A DNA stretch of 48,654 bases from Nodularia sp. (in: cyanobacteria) (GTDB taxonomy: Bacteria > Cyanobacteriota > Cyanobacteriia > Cyanobacteriales > Nostocaceae). Where the stretch lies: NCBI GenBank assembly GCA_007692755.1, contig REBL01000161.1, positions 1 through 48,654 of the forward strand. Reading direction: 5' to 3'. Each line of letters begins with the position of its first letter. The stretch's first letter is position 1. The position numbers were made by a program, and so were the translations under genes. Under the pieces are notes generated by a model, which was not told the origin of the DNA, did not search any database, and worked only from the letters and a program-made list of their open reading frames with translations. Positions 26,522 to 35,172 of the stretch are shown in pieces.

Positions 26522-27520
26522 TTACAGATGTCGTTTTTGATGCCAGTTCCAGGCATGGGTGACAATATTTTTGATGTCTGGGTATTGAGGTTGCCAGTTG
26601 AGGATTTTTCTGGCTTTCTCTCCACTACCAATCAGAGATGGCGGATCACCGGGGCGGCGATCGCACTCTTCAACTGGTATGTTGACTCCAGTAACTTCGG
26701 CCGCAGCTGCAATCACTTCTCTGACTGAGAAACCATTGCCGTTACCTAAGTTGAAAATTTCGCTGTCGCCATCTTGTAACAGATATTGCAATCCCAAAAC
26801 ATGGGCATCGGCTAAGTCGCTAACGTGAATATAATCGCGAATACAAGTACCATCAGGCGTGGGGTAATCTGTGCCAAAAATGGAAATGGATTTTCTTTTG
26901 CCTAAAGCTGTGAGTAATACTAAGGGAATTAAATGGGTTTCTGGTTGATGATCCTCGCCGAGTAAGCCATTAGGATGAGCGCCAGCAGCGTTAAAGTAGC
27001 GAAAACGGACTGATTTTAAACCGTAAGCGATATCAAAGTCAGACAAAATCCGCTCTACCATCAGCTTGGTAGCCCCATAGGGATTAATGGGGTTTTGGGG
27101 GTGGTGTTCGGGAATGGGTACGATTTCTGGGACTCCATAGGTCGCACAGGTGGAAGAAAAGACAAATTTCCGAATGGATGCAGCTAGCATCGCTTCTAAC
27201 AGCGTCAGTGTACCCACAACGTTATTACGGTAATATTTAGCTGGGTCTGTCACCGATTCTCCTACGTAGGCATAGGCGGAAAAGTGCATCACTGCGGTAA
27301 TATTCCGGGTTTTAAATAAGTCATCTAACAAGGCGCGATCGCCTGTATCTCCTACTACCAGTTCTACCTGCAAAACCTTTTCTACCAAGTCTTGATGCCC
27401 ATAAACCAGATTATCTAGTATTACTACTTCATAACCCGCTTGCTTGAGGGCAAGTACAGTATGGGAACCAATATATCCGGCTCCCCCCGTTACTAAGATG
27501 CTGGGCTTTCCAGAAGACAT
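26522..27520 (-). CDS. galE: UDP-glucose 4-epimerase
   Basis: 332-aa extended short-chain dehydrogenase that interconverts UDP-glucose and UDP-galactose with tightly bound NAD. The Rossmann motif GGAGYIGSH lies at residues 12-20. The catalytic set is intact: Ser/Thr in FSSTCATYG and YGATK (Tyr-x-x-x-Lys). Typical C-terminal motifs DGTCIRDYIHVSDLADAH and FNLGNGNGFSVREVI are present. AAAGGA provides a ribosome-binding site about 7 bases before the ATG. It supplies galactose units for exopolysaccharide, lipopolysaccharide or glycolipid; the sugar transferase 3 kb downstream could share this context, but they are not in one operon. It converges on the preceding exported-protein gene. Confidence 0.96.
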   Translation of the reverse strand: MSSGKPSILVTGGAGYIGSHTVLALKQAGYEVVILDNLVYGHQDLVEKVLQVELVVGDTGDRALLDDLFKTRNITAVMHFSAYAYVGESVTDPAKYYRNNVVGTLTLLEAMLAASIRKFVFSSTCATYGVPEIVPIPEHHPQNPINPYGATKLMVERILSDFDIAYGLKSVRFRYFNAAGAHPNGLLGEDHQPETHLIPLVLLTALGKRKSISIFGTDYPTPDGTCIRDYIHVSDLADAHVLGLQYLLQDGDSEIFNLGNGNGFSVREVIAAAAEVTGVNIPVEECDRRPGDPPSLIGSGEKARKILNWQPQYPDIKNIVTHAWNWHQKRHL

Positions 27521-27823
27521 AGTTTTTCCTTTAGAGTTGACAACTGCTCAATTAATTTAGTTTACTGGTGCCACATTACTCATCCGAAAAATGACAAATA
27601 ATAGACGCAGTGTGAAAAAATTGCACTAAAATCACTACGACGGTAGTCTTTGGTCTTGGGCTGGAGGTATTTGCTCTCAAGTAATAGTGCGATTACAATT
27701 TGACGAGAAAATACATCTTCTGCCGAAAATCTCTAGGCTGATTTTTACGGGTGTCTCAGTTAATCATGGGGAAACTCCTATTTTCAACTGGCTCACAGCA
27801 CAATAAAATTTGAGAGTTAATCT
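27521..27823. other. Divergent intergenic region between galE and a membrane protein gene
   Basis: 303 bp of AT-rich spacer that should hold both promoters. I see no repeat, strong hairpin or reading frame in it. Confidence 0.4.
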
Positions 27824-28558
27824 ATGTTTCTATTACTAAGCCGAGTCCTGCTGTGGCTGCTGATTGGCACTATTGTGTACTCTCTGTTTCAGAGATTTTA
27901 TCCTTCTGGAACCTTTATCGGGAGATTAGTTTTAGTCGTTGTGTTGATTGTCATCGCTTTGTCGTTTATTAACCCTAATGAACCAGCTGTGGCATCTTTG
28001 TGGCGGGTTGTATCATTTCCACTCAAACCTCTGGGGGCTTCAGTGTTGCTGATGATGTTTGCCGCGCAGAGGATTAATGGCGGCGGCATAGATAAACCAG
28101 GTGGATATTTGGTAGGTTGGTCGCTGACAATTTTACTGTTGGCGAGTACACCTGCGATCGCTTACTTTCTAGTCAGAGTTCCCGTAGCCATGATGGGTGA
28201 TACCAACTTAGCAACGGCAATTCAGGATCACCGGCTAGTATCGACTTTCAGAAGTGAGTCTACCTCTTTGGAGGCGCTGGTGGCATTTAGTCCAGCCACT
28301 ACTGGCACAGTTTCCGATGTAGTAGGCAATACTCTCCGGCTGAATCCAGAACCAGGTCGTGCAAATATAGCATTCAACTCTTTGGATGTGAAGGTTCCAC
28401 CTTACCTGTTGCAAACTCCTACAACAGTGGGCGATCGCGGCTTGCGAATTGAAGACTTTGTACCCAGCGCCGAAACACTGCAAATTACCACCCAAGTCTG
28501 GGAAAGTTATCTTAACCAGATTTACTTTTTCTTGCGTGGTAGCCAAACAACTACCTAA
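27824..28558 (+). CDS. Cyanobacterial membrane protein resembling the anchor of YdcF/ElyC proteins without the DUF218 core
   Basis: 244 aa. The N-terminal third has two or three membrane helices (LLSRVLLWLLIGTIVYSLF, LVLVVVLIVIALSFINP, then PLKPLGASVLLMMFAAQRI and LVGWSLTILLLASTPAIAYFLV). From memory this resembles the anchor of cyanobacterial YdcF/ElyC-type (DUF218) proteins, and the end (FVPSAETLQITTQVWESYLNQIYFFLRG) resembles their C-terminus. The catalytic-type DUF218 region between them is absent, replaced by about 90 residues of uncertain nature. It could be a shortened paralogue or a separate family. I am not sure of the relationship. The gene itself looks intact. Confidence 0.6.
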   Translation: MFLLLSRVLLWLLIGTIVYSLFQRFYPSGTFIGRLVLVVVLIVIALSFINPNEPAVASLWRVVSFPLKPLGASVLLMMFAAQRINGGGIDKPGGYLVGWSLTILLLASTPAIAYFLVRVPVAMMGDTNLATAIQDHRLVSTFRSESTSLEALVAFSPATTGTVSDVVGNTLRLNPEPGRANIAFNSLDVKVPPYLLQTPTTVGDRGLRIEDFVPSAETLQITTQVWESYLNQIYFFLRGSQTTT

Positions 28559-28612
28559 AAAAATCAATTTAACAGCTGAGGCTACTGGCCAAAATCCAGA
28601 TCAGGAAAATCA

Positions 28613-28676
28613 ACCACAGATAAACACAGATGAACACAGATGTTTTATTGGTGTTAATCAGTCTGCATCTGTGGTT
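28613..28676. repeat. CACAGAT-type dispersed repeat
   Basis: Contains CACAGATAAACACAGATG and a second AACACAGATG, ending in an inverted CATCTGTGG (about 28668-28676) opposite the initial CCACAGAT, which gives a foldable element of about 60 bp. Similar CACAGAT strings occur in the repeats at 19688 and 32881. Confidence 0.5.
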
Positions 28677-28839
28677 TAGTCTCCACAACGTTGACTTTTG
28701 CAAGAGTTATATGGCAACTTGAGACTTTATCGGCTTTTGCGACACGTTAAAGTAGAATAGGGCGGACTGCCAAAATTCCCATAAAATACAGACTTTTCAG
28801 CAGTTCAACCTCAGATGATTAAGTTGTAATATCGCTTTA

Positions 28840-30591
28840 ATGGCAGAATCTCGACGACTTGCTAAACTCGGTGCTTACTTACGTCCCCATTGGCGGGAAA
28901 CGACATTAGGCATTCTCGCTTTATTATCTGTCAATGGGCTGGGTGTTTATATCCCCTGGTTAATTCGTTCAGCCGTTGACCAACTTTCGGCAAGCTTTAA
29001 TTTCAATAACATATTATATTATGTAGTGCCGATTATCTTGCTCAGTTCAGCGATGTGGCTGATCCGTATGGCTTCACGCATCTGGCTATTCGGGGTAGGA
29101 AGGCAAGTAGAATTTGATCTCAAACAACGCATTTTTGAACACTTACTCAAGCTAGAGCCTGCTTATTTTGCCACTAACACAGCTGGCGATTTAATTAATC
29201 GTGCTACCAGTGATGTGGAAAATGTCAAGAGGTTGGTGGGTTTTGCGGTACTGAGTTTGGCAAATACTATGTTTGCCTATGCTCTGACCCTACCAGTCAT
29301 GCTGACAATTAGTGTGAATCTCACATTAGCTTCCTTGGCTGTGTATCCCTTCATGTTCTGGTTAGTGCATCTGTTTAGCAATCGCCTCCGCAAAGAGCAA
29401 GCCGTAGTCCAAGAGGAACTATCTGACATCAGTGAACTGATTCAAGAAGATGTCAGCGGTATGGCGCTGATTAAAATCTACGCCCAGGAAGAAAATGAGC
29501 GTCGAGCTTTTGCTCAAAAGAATCAGCAGCTATTGGCGGCTAACCTCCAACTGGCTAAAAGCCGAAATATACTGTTTCCCTTAATCGGTGGTCTAGCTAA
29601 TCTCAGTTCTCTGGTGATTATCTGGCTGGGGGCGACACAAATATCTACGGGAACTCTAGCTGTAGGAGATTTTTTGGCGCTGCTAATTTATGTAGAACGT
29701 CTTGTTTTCCCCACCGCCTTATTAGGCTTCACAATTACAGCTTATCAACGAGGTGAAGTAAGTATTGATCGTCTGGAGTCTATTCTTTCTGTAACACCGA
29801 AAATTCAAGACGAAGCCAACACTGTACATTTGCCTTTGGTTGACATTAAAGGCAAACTCACAGCCAAAAATCTCAGCTACACTTACCCTGGGGCTACTAC
29901 TTCGGCTTTAGAAAGTATCAGTTTTACTATTTTCCCTGGGGAAACAGTATCTATTGTCGGGGCTATTGGTTCTGGTAAATCAACTTTGGCCAATGCGTTA
30001 CCGCGTTTGTTAGATATTGCGCCTGGGCAGTTGTTTGTAGATGATTGGGATATTACCAAGATATCATTGACAGATTTACGTCAGGCGATCGCCTACGTTC
30101 CTCAAGATAGCTTTTTGTTCAGCACCACCATTAAGAATAATATCCGTTACGGTGACCCAGTTAGTGAAGCCCAAGATGTCGAGTATGTTGCCAAACAAGC
30201 CCAAATTGATGCTGAAATTAGCAATTTTCCCAAACAATATGAAACCATTGTTGGCGAACGCGGTATAACTCTGTCTGGTGGTCAGCGACAACGTACCGCC
30301 TTGGCTAGGGCGATGCTGGTGGAAGCCCCAATATTAATTTTGGATGATGCCCTTTCCAGCGTGGATAATCAAACTGCCACACAAATTCTCAATAATCTTG
30401 CCAGTGGTTCGAGACGCAAAACCATCATTTTTATTACTCATCAGCTATCTGCGGCTGCTGCGGCTGACCGCATTTTTGTGATGGATAAAGGCAAAATTGT
30501 TCAGATAGGCAAACACTCAGAGTTATTGCAAACAGAGGGTCTTTACAAAACTTTGTGGAGTCAGCATCAAGTCGAAGAATTACTGCGGTGA
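28840..30591 (+). CDS. ABC exporter half-transporter (MdlA/YheI-like, type IV fold)
   Basis: 583 aa: six membrane helices (about 15-300) followed by a nucleotide-binding domain. Walker A is GAIGSGKST (374-382), Q-loop YVPQDSFLFS (419-428), signature LSGGQ (478-482), Walker B ILILDD (498-503) and D-loop SSVD (506-509). The residue after the Walker B Asp is Asp instead of the catalytic Glu, as typically seen in the MdlA/YheI-like partner of heterodimeric exporters. A second half-transporter with the canonical Glu would therefore be expected, but none is adjacent. Substrate is unknown; lipids, peptides and drugs are typical for the group. Confidence 0.9.
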   Translation: MAESRRLAKLGAYLRPHWRETTLGILALLSVNGLGVYIPWLIRSAVDQLSASFNFNNILYYVVPIILLSSAMWLIRMASRIWLFGVGRQVEFDLKQRIFEHLLKLEPAYFATNTAGDLINRATSDVENVKRLVGFAVLSLANTMFAYALTLPVMLTISVNLTLASLAVYPFMFWLVHLFSNRLRKEQAVVQEELSDISELIQEDVSGMALIKIYAQEENERRAFAQKNQQLLAANLQLAKSRNILFPLIGGLANLSSLVIIWLGATQISTGTLAVGDFLALLIYVERLVFPTALLGFTITAYQRGEVSIDRLESILSVTPKIQDEANTVHLPLVDIKGKLTAKNLSYTYPGATTSALESISFTIFPGETVSIVGAIGSGKSTLANALPRLLDIAPGQLFVDDWDITKISLTDLRQAIAYVPQDSFLFSTTIKNNIRYGDPVSEAQDVEYVAKQAQIDAEISNFPKQYETIVGERGITLSGGQRQRTALARAMLVEAPILILDDALSSVDNQTATQILNNLASGSRRKTIIFITHQLSAAAAADRIFVMDKGKIVQIGKHSELLQTEGLYKTLWSQHQVEELLR

Positions 30592-30739
30592 ACAGTGCTA
30601 AACACGCCATTGATTCTTCTCAATACTGACTCCAAGAGTTCAGTGTGAAGGCTTTTGGCGGGTTTAGCTGAAATTGCCTTGTAATATTTGCGCTAGTGAC
30701 AATTTTCCAAGGATCAGGACAGGATTGACCTGATTGAGT

Positions 30740-31414
30740 TCAGCAGGCTCCAATTCGCCCAAAGATCACAGAAAAAGTTTTCCCAATTAACATCAAATCA
30801 TAGAGTGGATGCCAATTTTTTTGGTAGCGCAGGTCTAAATCAACTATTTGTTCAAAATCTTTCACTTGAGAACGACCGTTAACTTGCCACTCACCAGTTA
30901 GCCCTGGCTTGACATTTAAACGTTGCCAGTGACGAGGAGTATATTTGATGACTTCATCATGAGTAGGCGGACGAGTCCCCACTAAACTCATTTCACCGAC
31001 TAGGACATTCCAAAACTGAGGTAGTTCATCCAAACTCGTGCTTCGCAAAAAACGTCCCACCTTTGTGATTCGGAAGTCATTTGTATTTTTAAAGATTAGT
31101 CCGTCAGCTTCGTTATTCACCTGAGATTTTAGTTTTTCCGCATCACTAACCATTGACCGGAATTTCCAAATCTGAAAAGTACTTCCTTGGAGTCCATATC
31201 TTTCTTGAGTGAAGAAAATTGGCCCTGGATTATCAATCTTAATCGCGATCGCTATTGGTAAAAACACGATAGCTAGGATTAACAGCCCCACCAAGCTCCC
31301 TACGATGTCCAAAGTCCGTTTGAACTTGGATTGTACAGAGGAGTGGGGAGTAAATTCCGACTCCCAAACTTTATAAGTACCTTGCACAATGCTTCTTATA
31401 GGTGTATGGTACAT
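30740..31414 (-). CDS. Undecaprenyl-phosphate sugar phosphotransferase (bacterial sugar transferase)
   Basis: 224-aa protein of the short PglC/WcaJ-C-terminal type. One membrane helix or re-entrant hairpin (FKRTLDIVGSLVGLLILAIVFLPIAIAIKI, about 30-60) is followed by the catalytic domain: PGPIFFTQERYGLQGSTFQIWKFRSM (about 68-93), the RSTSLDELPQFWNVLVGEMSLVGTRP motif (about 128-153) and GLTGEWQVNGR. These enzymes transfer a sugar-1-phosphate from UDP-sugar to undecaprenyl phosphate and start exopolysaccharide or O-antigen synthesis. No glycosyltransferase cluster surrounds it. Confidence 0.92.
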   Translation of the reverse strand: MYHTPIRSIVQGTYKVWESEFTPHSSVQSKFKRTLDIVGSLVGLLILAIVFLPIAIAIKIDNPGPIFFTQERYGLQGSTFQIWKFRSMVSDAEKLKSQVNNEADGLIFKNTNDFRITKVGRFLRSTSLDELPQFWNVLVGEMSLVGTRPPTHDEVIKYTPRHWQRLNVKPGLTGEWQVNGRSQVKDFEQIVDLDLRYQKNWHPLYDLMLIGKTFSVIFGRIGAC

Positions 31415-31856
31415 TTTTTTAGCCAGATATTAAAAAGTAGAGTAATATTACTGATTATCTTTATTAAAGATAAACTTTATCTTGCTAAAATAAACACCTG
31501 TTTTCTTTATATTTACTGGATCTTCATCAAAACTCTGGGGATCATCAACTTAGATAAAGTTAAGATAAAGTTCACTAAATCTACCTTAAGGAAGATGGCT
31601 AATAAAAAAGAATATGTATTACTCAAAATAATTAAATTTCCCCAAGACGAAAAGCCTTGGAAAAGCATGAGATGAAAATTTGCAAACAGCTAAATTTTAA
31701 AAAATTATAAATTGGGGAAAAATGCTTCTATCTTTTGACGGAAGCATGAAGCCAGAAAATCATAAATAGTATAGGAGCAACAACGGCTATTTGGAACTAT
31801 ATTCAATTATTTATTCCCAGATAATTAGCGGCGCTAAATTCAAGGATGGTAAATAA
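31415..31856. other. AT-rich intergenic region upstream of the sugar transferase
   Basis: About 440 bp between divergent genes. It holds a direct repeat of GATAAAGTT (around 31551-31570) and related ATAAACTTTATCTT, which may form a regulator site or a small hairpin. A plus-strand frame of 114 codons begins inside the sugar transferase and runs across; it has no ribosome-binding site and no recognisable content, so I reject it. Confidence 0.4.
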
Positions 31857-32177
31857 ATGATTTCATCTGGTGTGCAGGTTAAAATGGGTCGCGTGGAATC
31901 GATTGTGGAACAAATTGGGGAAGCAGTACTCTCGACTACTGAGACAATTGAACACCTAGCTGAAGGATTAGAAAATCTCAGTGTGCAAGTTGAAGCACAG
32001 GGAAAACAAGTGCAGCAACAAGGATATCAAGTTTTGGCATTATGTGATGCTGTCCAGAGTCTTGCTGAATCTCAGGAATATTCACTGCAACGAATCACCC
32101 AACTCACCCAAACTCTAGATAGGCTGATGTTCTTAATTCAAGGATCACAAAGCCAAGCCTCAAGCCAGCACCTCTAA
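31857..32177 (+). CDS. Small coiled-coil protein of unknown function
   Basis: 106 aa. Almost the whole chain is a predicted amphipathic helix with heptad spacing: VESIVEQIGEAVLSTTETIEHLAEGLENLSVQVEAQ split by a Gln-rich stretch (GKQVQQQGYQV), then LCDAVQSLAESQEYSLQRITQLTQTLDRL. No signal peptide, membrane segment or cysteine pair. The gene is AAGGATGG-preceded, giving a modest ribosome-binding site. I do not recognise a family. Self-association is likely from the heptads. It converges on surE, whose stop lies 5 bp away. Confidence 0.7.
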   Translation: MISSGVQVKMGRVESIVEQIGEAVLSTTETIEHLAEGLENLSVQVEAQGKQVQQQGYQVLALCDAVQSLAESQEYSLQRITQLTQTLDRLMFLIQGSQSQASSQHL

Positions 32178-32181
32178 TGAA

Positions 32182-32862
32182 TTAAACCCTTAACTGAGTT
32201 ACGGCGATGTTACCGGAAAAACAGACATCAACATCACTGCCAGGAGTGCGATCTCGTTTGCTATATTCCCCCACATAATAAAAATCATCGCCTTCAATGC
32301 GATAGTTAATCGGTAACGGTTTGGTACAGGGTTGGCAAAACACGATCTGAGGATGGGAATCCCCTGGTTGCAGATGTGGTAAGTTCACATTCCAAAAGCT
32401 TCCCGGTTCTAAGGGACGATAGAGTAAATCAGCTAGAACTTCAGCAGTCAACTTGGTCGCTAGATCCCAATCCAAACTTTGCTGACCTTTGTGATATTGG
32501 GAAATAGCAATTCCGGGAATATCTTGTGTAGCCGCTTCCCGCACAGCCGCAACAGTACCGGAAATATAAGCATCTACTCCCAAGTTTCCCCCAGCATTGA
32601 TACCTGAAAGCACAAATTTAATATCTGGGCAAATTTGGCTGGTGGCGATTCTTACACAATCAGCGGGAGTACCTGCAATTGCATACTCATTTTCAGAACG
32701 CCGTTGCAGATTAATTGCACTAGTAGTAGTGACTTGATGTCCACATCCAGATTGATGGTCTTTAGGTGCGGCAATAATGGTTTTTTTCCCATTTATCGCC
32801 TGAAACAGGGCTTGAATACCAGGAGCGTCAATTCCATCGTCATTGGTGAGCATTATGGTCAT
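32182..32862 (-). CDS. surE: 5'/3'-nucleotidase SurE
   Basis: 226-aa metal-dependent phosphatase for nucleoside monophosphates, active in stationary phase and protein-damage survival. The family opening LTNDDGIDAPGIQAL (metal-binding DD at residues 8-9), APKDHQSGCGHQVT (Ser in the active site), GTPADCVR and VLSGINAGGNLG (metal-binding Asn) are all present. Either M1 or M4 could be the start (MTIMLTNDDG). Neither has a clear ribosome-binding site because a TTTTAGA heptamer array begins about 5 bp upstream. Length is normal. Confidence 0.95.
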   Translation of the reverse strand: MTIMLTNDDGIDAPGIQALFQAINGKKTIIAAPKDHQSGCGHQVTTTSAINLQRRSENEYAIAGTPADCVRIATSQICPDIKFVLSGINAGGNLGVDAYISGTVAAVREAATQDIPGIAISQYHKGQQSLDWDLATKLTAEVLADLLYRPLEPGSFWNVNLPHLQPGDSHPQIVFCQPCTKPLPINYRIEGDDFYYVGEYSKRDRTPGSDVDVCFSGNIAVTQLRV

Positions 32863-32866
32863 ACAA

Positions 32867-32945
32867 TTTTAGATTTTAGATTTTAGATTTGGGATTGATT
32901 TCACAGATAAATCTGGGGACTTGTAGCATTAAGGAACTATTGGTC
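32867..32945. repeat. Composite dispersed repeat with TTTTAGA heptamers, copy B
   Basis: Three TTTTAGA heptamers (32867-32887) followed by TTTGGGATTGATT, CACAGATAAATCTGGGG, CATTAAGGAA and TATTGGTCA, matching 19688-19764 with a few substitutions. It abuts the surE start codon and continues into the spacer to the DUF1995 gene. The spacer also has an ACCACAGAGACACAAAG element near 32998. Confidence 0.8.
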
Positions 32946-33081
32946 ATATATAGCCAATTTGAAAAAACACACATAACAACTTTCACCTGAATTTCAACCA
33001 CAGAGACACAAAGATAAAATATCTGTGTATCCTGCGGTCAGCCGCTAAGGCCTCTACATCTGTGGTTGATTTTCCTTTTCT

Positions 33082-33816
33082 TTAGCTACTCAACGCCTTA
33101 AAGAACCGTTGCAAACTTTTGAACACACTAGGCTTTTTCGCAGGTGCAGCATCTGTTCCTGTTTGTGGTTGTCCTTGGCTAACAATCAAATCTACCTCAT
33201 CACCCGTTGGCCTTGTCGGTAATTCGGCAATTTTTTGATACTCGCCGTTTGTTTCTACCCATACTTCCCATAATCCGGGATAGCAGCGAAATACAGCAGT
33301 TGTATCATCTACAGGACGCAGGTAGTAACAAGATTCAATGGTACTAACGAAACGTTGGCGGGTTTGTCTGGCTGTATAACCAATACCGACCACACCAGAA
33401 TCTTCTAGGCGAGGATTTAACATCACAAAAGGGCGATCGCCTATATTTTCACATAGCTTTTCCACTTGGGGAACTTCGACAGCAGTCGGGGCAATAAATA
33501 AGAAAATTTCATCCTCTGGCTGAATTTTCGACTGTAGGGAGGCCGCCCTACCTGTACCAATATCCAAAATTTTAAATGGTGTACCTATCCAATCACGGTT
33601 AGCTAAGGCTGCACCACCAGCATCAGCAAAGAAAATTTTCAGGCGGGAATCATATTCTGCAAACAAAGGCAAAAATTGCTCCGCCACGGGCATCAGTTTG
33701 ATTTCTGGGAACAAAAAATCCACTTGTAAGCGAGTGTAACCATCTGCAAGGGCTGCTTGAGTAGCTATGCGAGATTGGGCGATCGCTTCTTCAAGACTGT
33801 TGGGAAGTTCAGGCAT
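33082..33816 (-). CDS. DUF1995 (LPA3-like) protein
   Basis: 244 aa matching the DUF1995 family of cyanobacteria and plants, whose Arabidopsis member LPA3 helps photosystem II assembly. Typical parts are LPNSLEEAIAQSRIATQAALADGYTRLQVDFLFPEI at the N-terminus, RLKIFFADAGGAALANRDW, DEIFLFIAPTAVEVPQVE and MLNPRLEDSGVVGIGYTARQTRQRF. No signal peptide or membrane helix, so it is probably soluble or peripheral. The C-terminal 30 residues are a linker rich in Gln, Thr, Ala and Lys ending in a short basic helix. The IS605-type element lies just upstream and has not entered the gene, but it may have replaced part of its promoter. Confidence 0.85.
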   Translation of the reverse strand: MPELPNSLEEAIAQSRIATQAALADGYTRLQVDFLFPEIKLMPVAEQFLPLFAEYDSRLKIFFADAGGAALANRDWIGTPFKILDIGTGRAASLQSKIQPEDEIFLFIAPTAVEVPQVEKLCENIGDRPFVMLNPRLEDSGVVGIGYTARQTRQRFVSTIESCYYLRPVDDTTAVFRCYPGLWEVWVETNGEYQKIAELPTRPTGDEVDLIVSQGQPQTGTDAAPAKKPSVFKSLQRFFKALSS

Positions 33817-33870
33817 AGTTGATATGTGAATCTAGCTTGTACTTCCATTGTATGAACTACGTACATCCGT

Positions 33871-35112
33871 CTACGACTGAGATGTACGTTTCCGACGCTT
33901 CATTTGAGCAACTTGCTTAAAGCTTCCGCACCAAGTAGAGGTTGACTCATCTGCATCTGTAGAGGCACGTTCCATACCCCTGGCATAATTGAGTATTACC
34001 ATTGCAGCAGCTATATCTCTATCACATTGATAGCCACATCTTTCGCAATGATGAACTCTTTCGGCTAGTGTTTTTTTCTTTTGATGACCACAATTAGGGC
34101 AAGTTTGAGATGGCTTAACCTTTTGCGTAGGAATCTCAATATAAAAGCCACCTGCTTCGATGACTTTATATTTAATTAAATCCTTGAGATTGCCAATACC
34201 AACATCAAGTAAAGACCTATTTAATCCAGTTTTTTGACGTTTTCTCTGACTGCCTTTTTTTGCTTTGCGAGTCATCCCTTTGATATTTAATTTCTCAGTC
34301 GCTACCAGGCTATTACAGCTAACTATCTGTGTAGAGACTTTATGTTGCCAGTCTTGTCTTTGACGTGCAACCTGTGATTGGATTTTGTCTATTGCTTTGT
34401 TGGCTTTCCTCCATCGCCGTGAAGCTTTAACACCTTTTTGTGGCGGCTTTTTCCTGCGGCTAGTTTTAGCTATCTTATTGATTTTGACTTGAGCAAGTTT
34501 AACAAACCTGGGATTCTCAATAATATTGCCATTGGACTCAGCAATTGCATGATACACACCAAAGTCTAATCCCATAGCACCTACATCAGTTTGTGGACGG
34601 GTCGGAACACAATCAACAGTAATGGAAGCATACCACTTATCCTGCTGAAAAATTATTGTGCAGGTTTTAGTTTTACCCCAATCCCTAGCTTGCCCACGCA
34701 TTTTGATGTTACCTAGATTAGATATTTTTAGATAACCGTTTTTGCCATTAGTGCAAGCTTTCCATCCTGAACTACAGGGATAAGTCCACCCTTTGTAGTG
34801 ACGACTTGACTTAAATTTGGGATAACCGGATTTGAGTTTAAAAAATCGCTTAAATGCAAAATCAACACGTTTAACAGTATCCTGCAAAGCATGACTACCA
34901 AGCTCTTTATACTCTATCCATTCTTCTTTAAAATCAGGTAAACAGTTTTGTTGGTCAAAGTAATCTACTGACTTACTAAATCGTTTGTAAGAAGTTCTGC
35001 GATGCTCAACGCAAGAATTGTATAAATCCTTATGCAATCGTCGCCAATAGTGCATTTTATTGGCTTGTCCTTTAGACGGGTAAAGTCTAAAAGTAACTCG
35101 CTTAGTAGCCAT
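33871..35112 (-). CDS. tnpB: RNA-guided nuclease TnpB (OrfB) of IS605-type element
   Basis: 413 aa with all active-site elements. An N-terminal helix-turn-helix and WED-like region is followed by the RuvC-like core: Asp183 in GLDFGV, Glu273 in ATEKLNIKGM, and the Asp of DRD at 364-366. The zinc ribbon has CPNCG and CERCG (cysteines 338, 341, 356, 359). The C-terminal basic tail (MKRRKRTSQS) overlaps the hairpin. In this family TnpB with its omega RNA cuts the empty donor site and so favours element survival. Nothing in the sequence suggests decay. It could be active. Confidence 0.93.
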   Translation of the reverse strand: MATKRVTFRLYPSKGQANKMHYWRRLHKDLYNSCVEHRRTSYKRFSKSVDYFDQQNCLPDFKEEWIEYKELGSHALQDTVKRVDFAFKRFFKLKSGYPKFKSSRHYKGWTYPCSSGWKACTNGKNGYLKISNLGNIKMRGQARDWGKTKTCTIIFQQDKWYASITVDCVPTRPQTDVGAMGLDFGVYHAIAESNGNIIENPRFVKLAQVKINKIAKTSRRKKPPQKGVKASRRWRKANKAIDKIQSQVARQRQDWQHKVSTQIVSCNSLVATEKLNIKGMTRKAKKGSQRKRQKTGLNRSLLDVGIGNLKDLIKYKVIEAGGFYIEIPTQKVKPSQTCPNCGHQKKKTLAERVHHCERCGYQCDRDIAAAMVILNYARGMERASTDADESTSTWCGSFKQVAQMKRRKRTSQS

Positions 35113-35172
35113 AACATATCGACCTGTCTGTTATATTTGAATATGATAATATTTTGGGTGTACCCTGTCAAT

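Noticed and set aside
26417..26728. 103-codon plus-strand frame opposite galE
   Set aside because: Shadow of galE and of the end of the preceding gene.
31331..31675. 114-codon plus-strand frame across the sugar-transferase upstream region
   Set aside because: It starts inside the sugar transferase on the opposite strand and has no ribosome-binding site or recognisable content.
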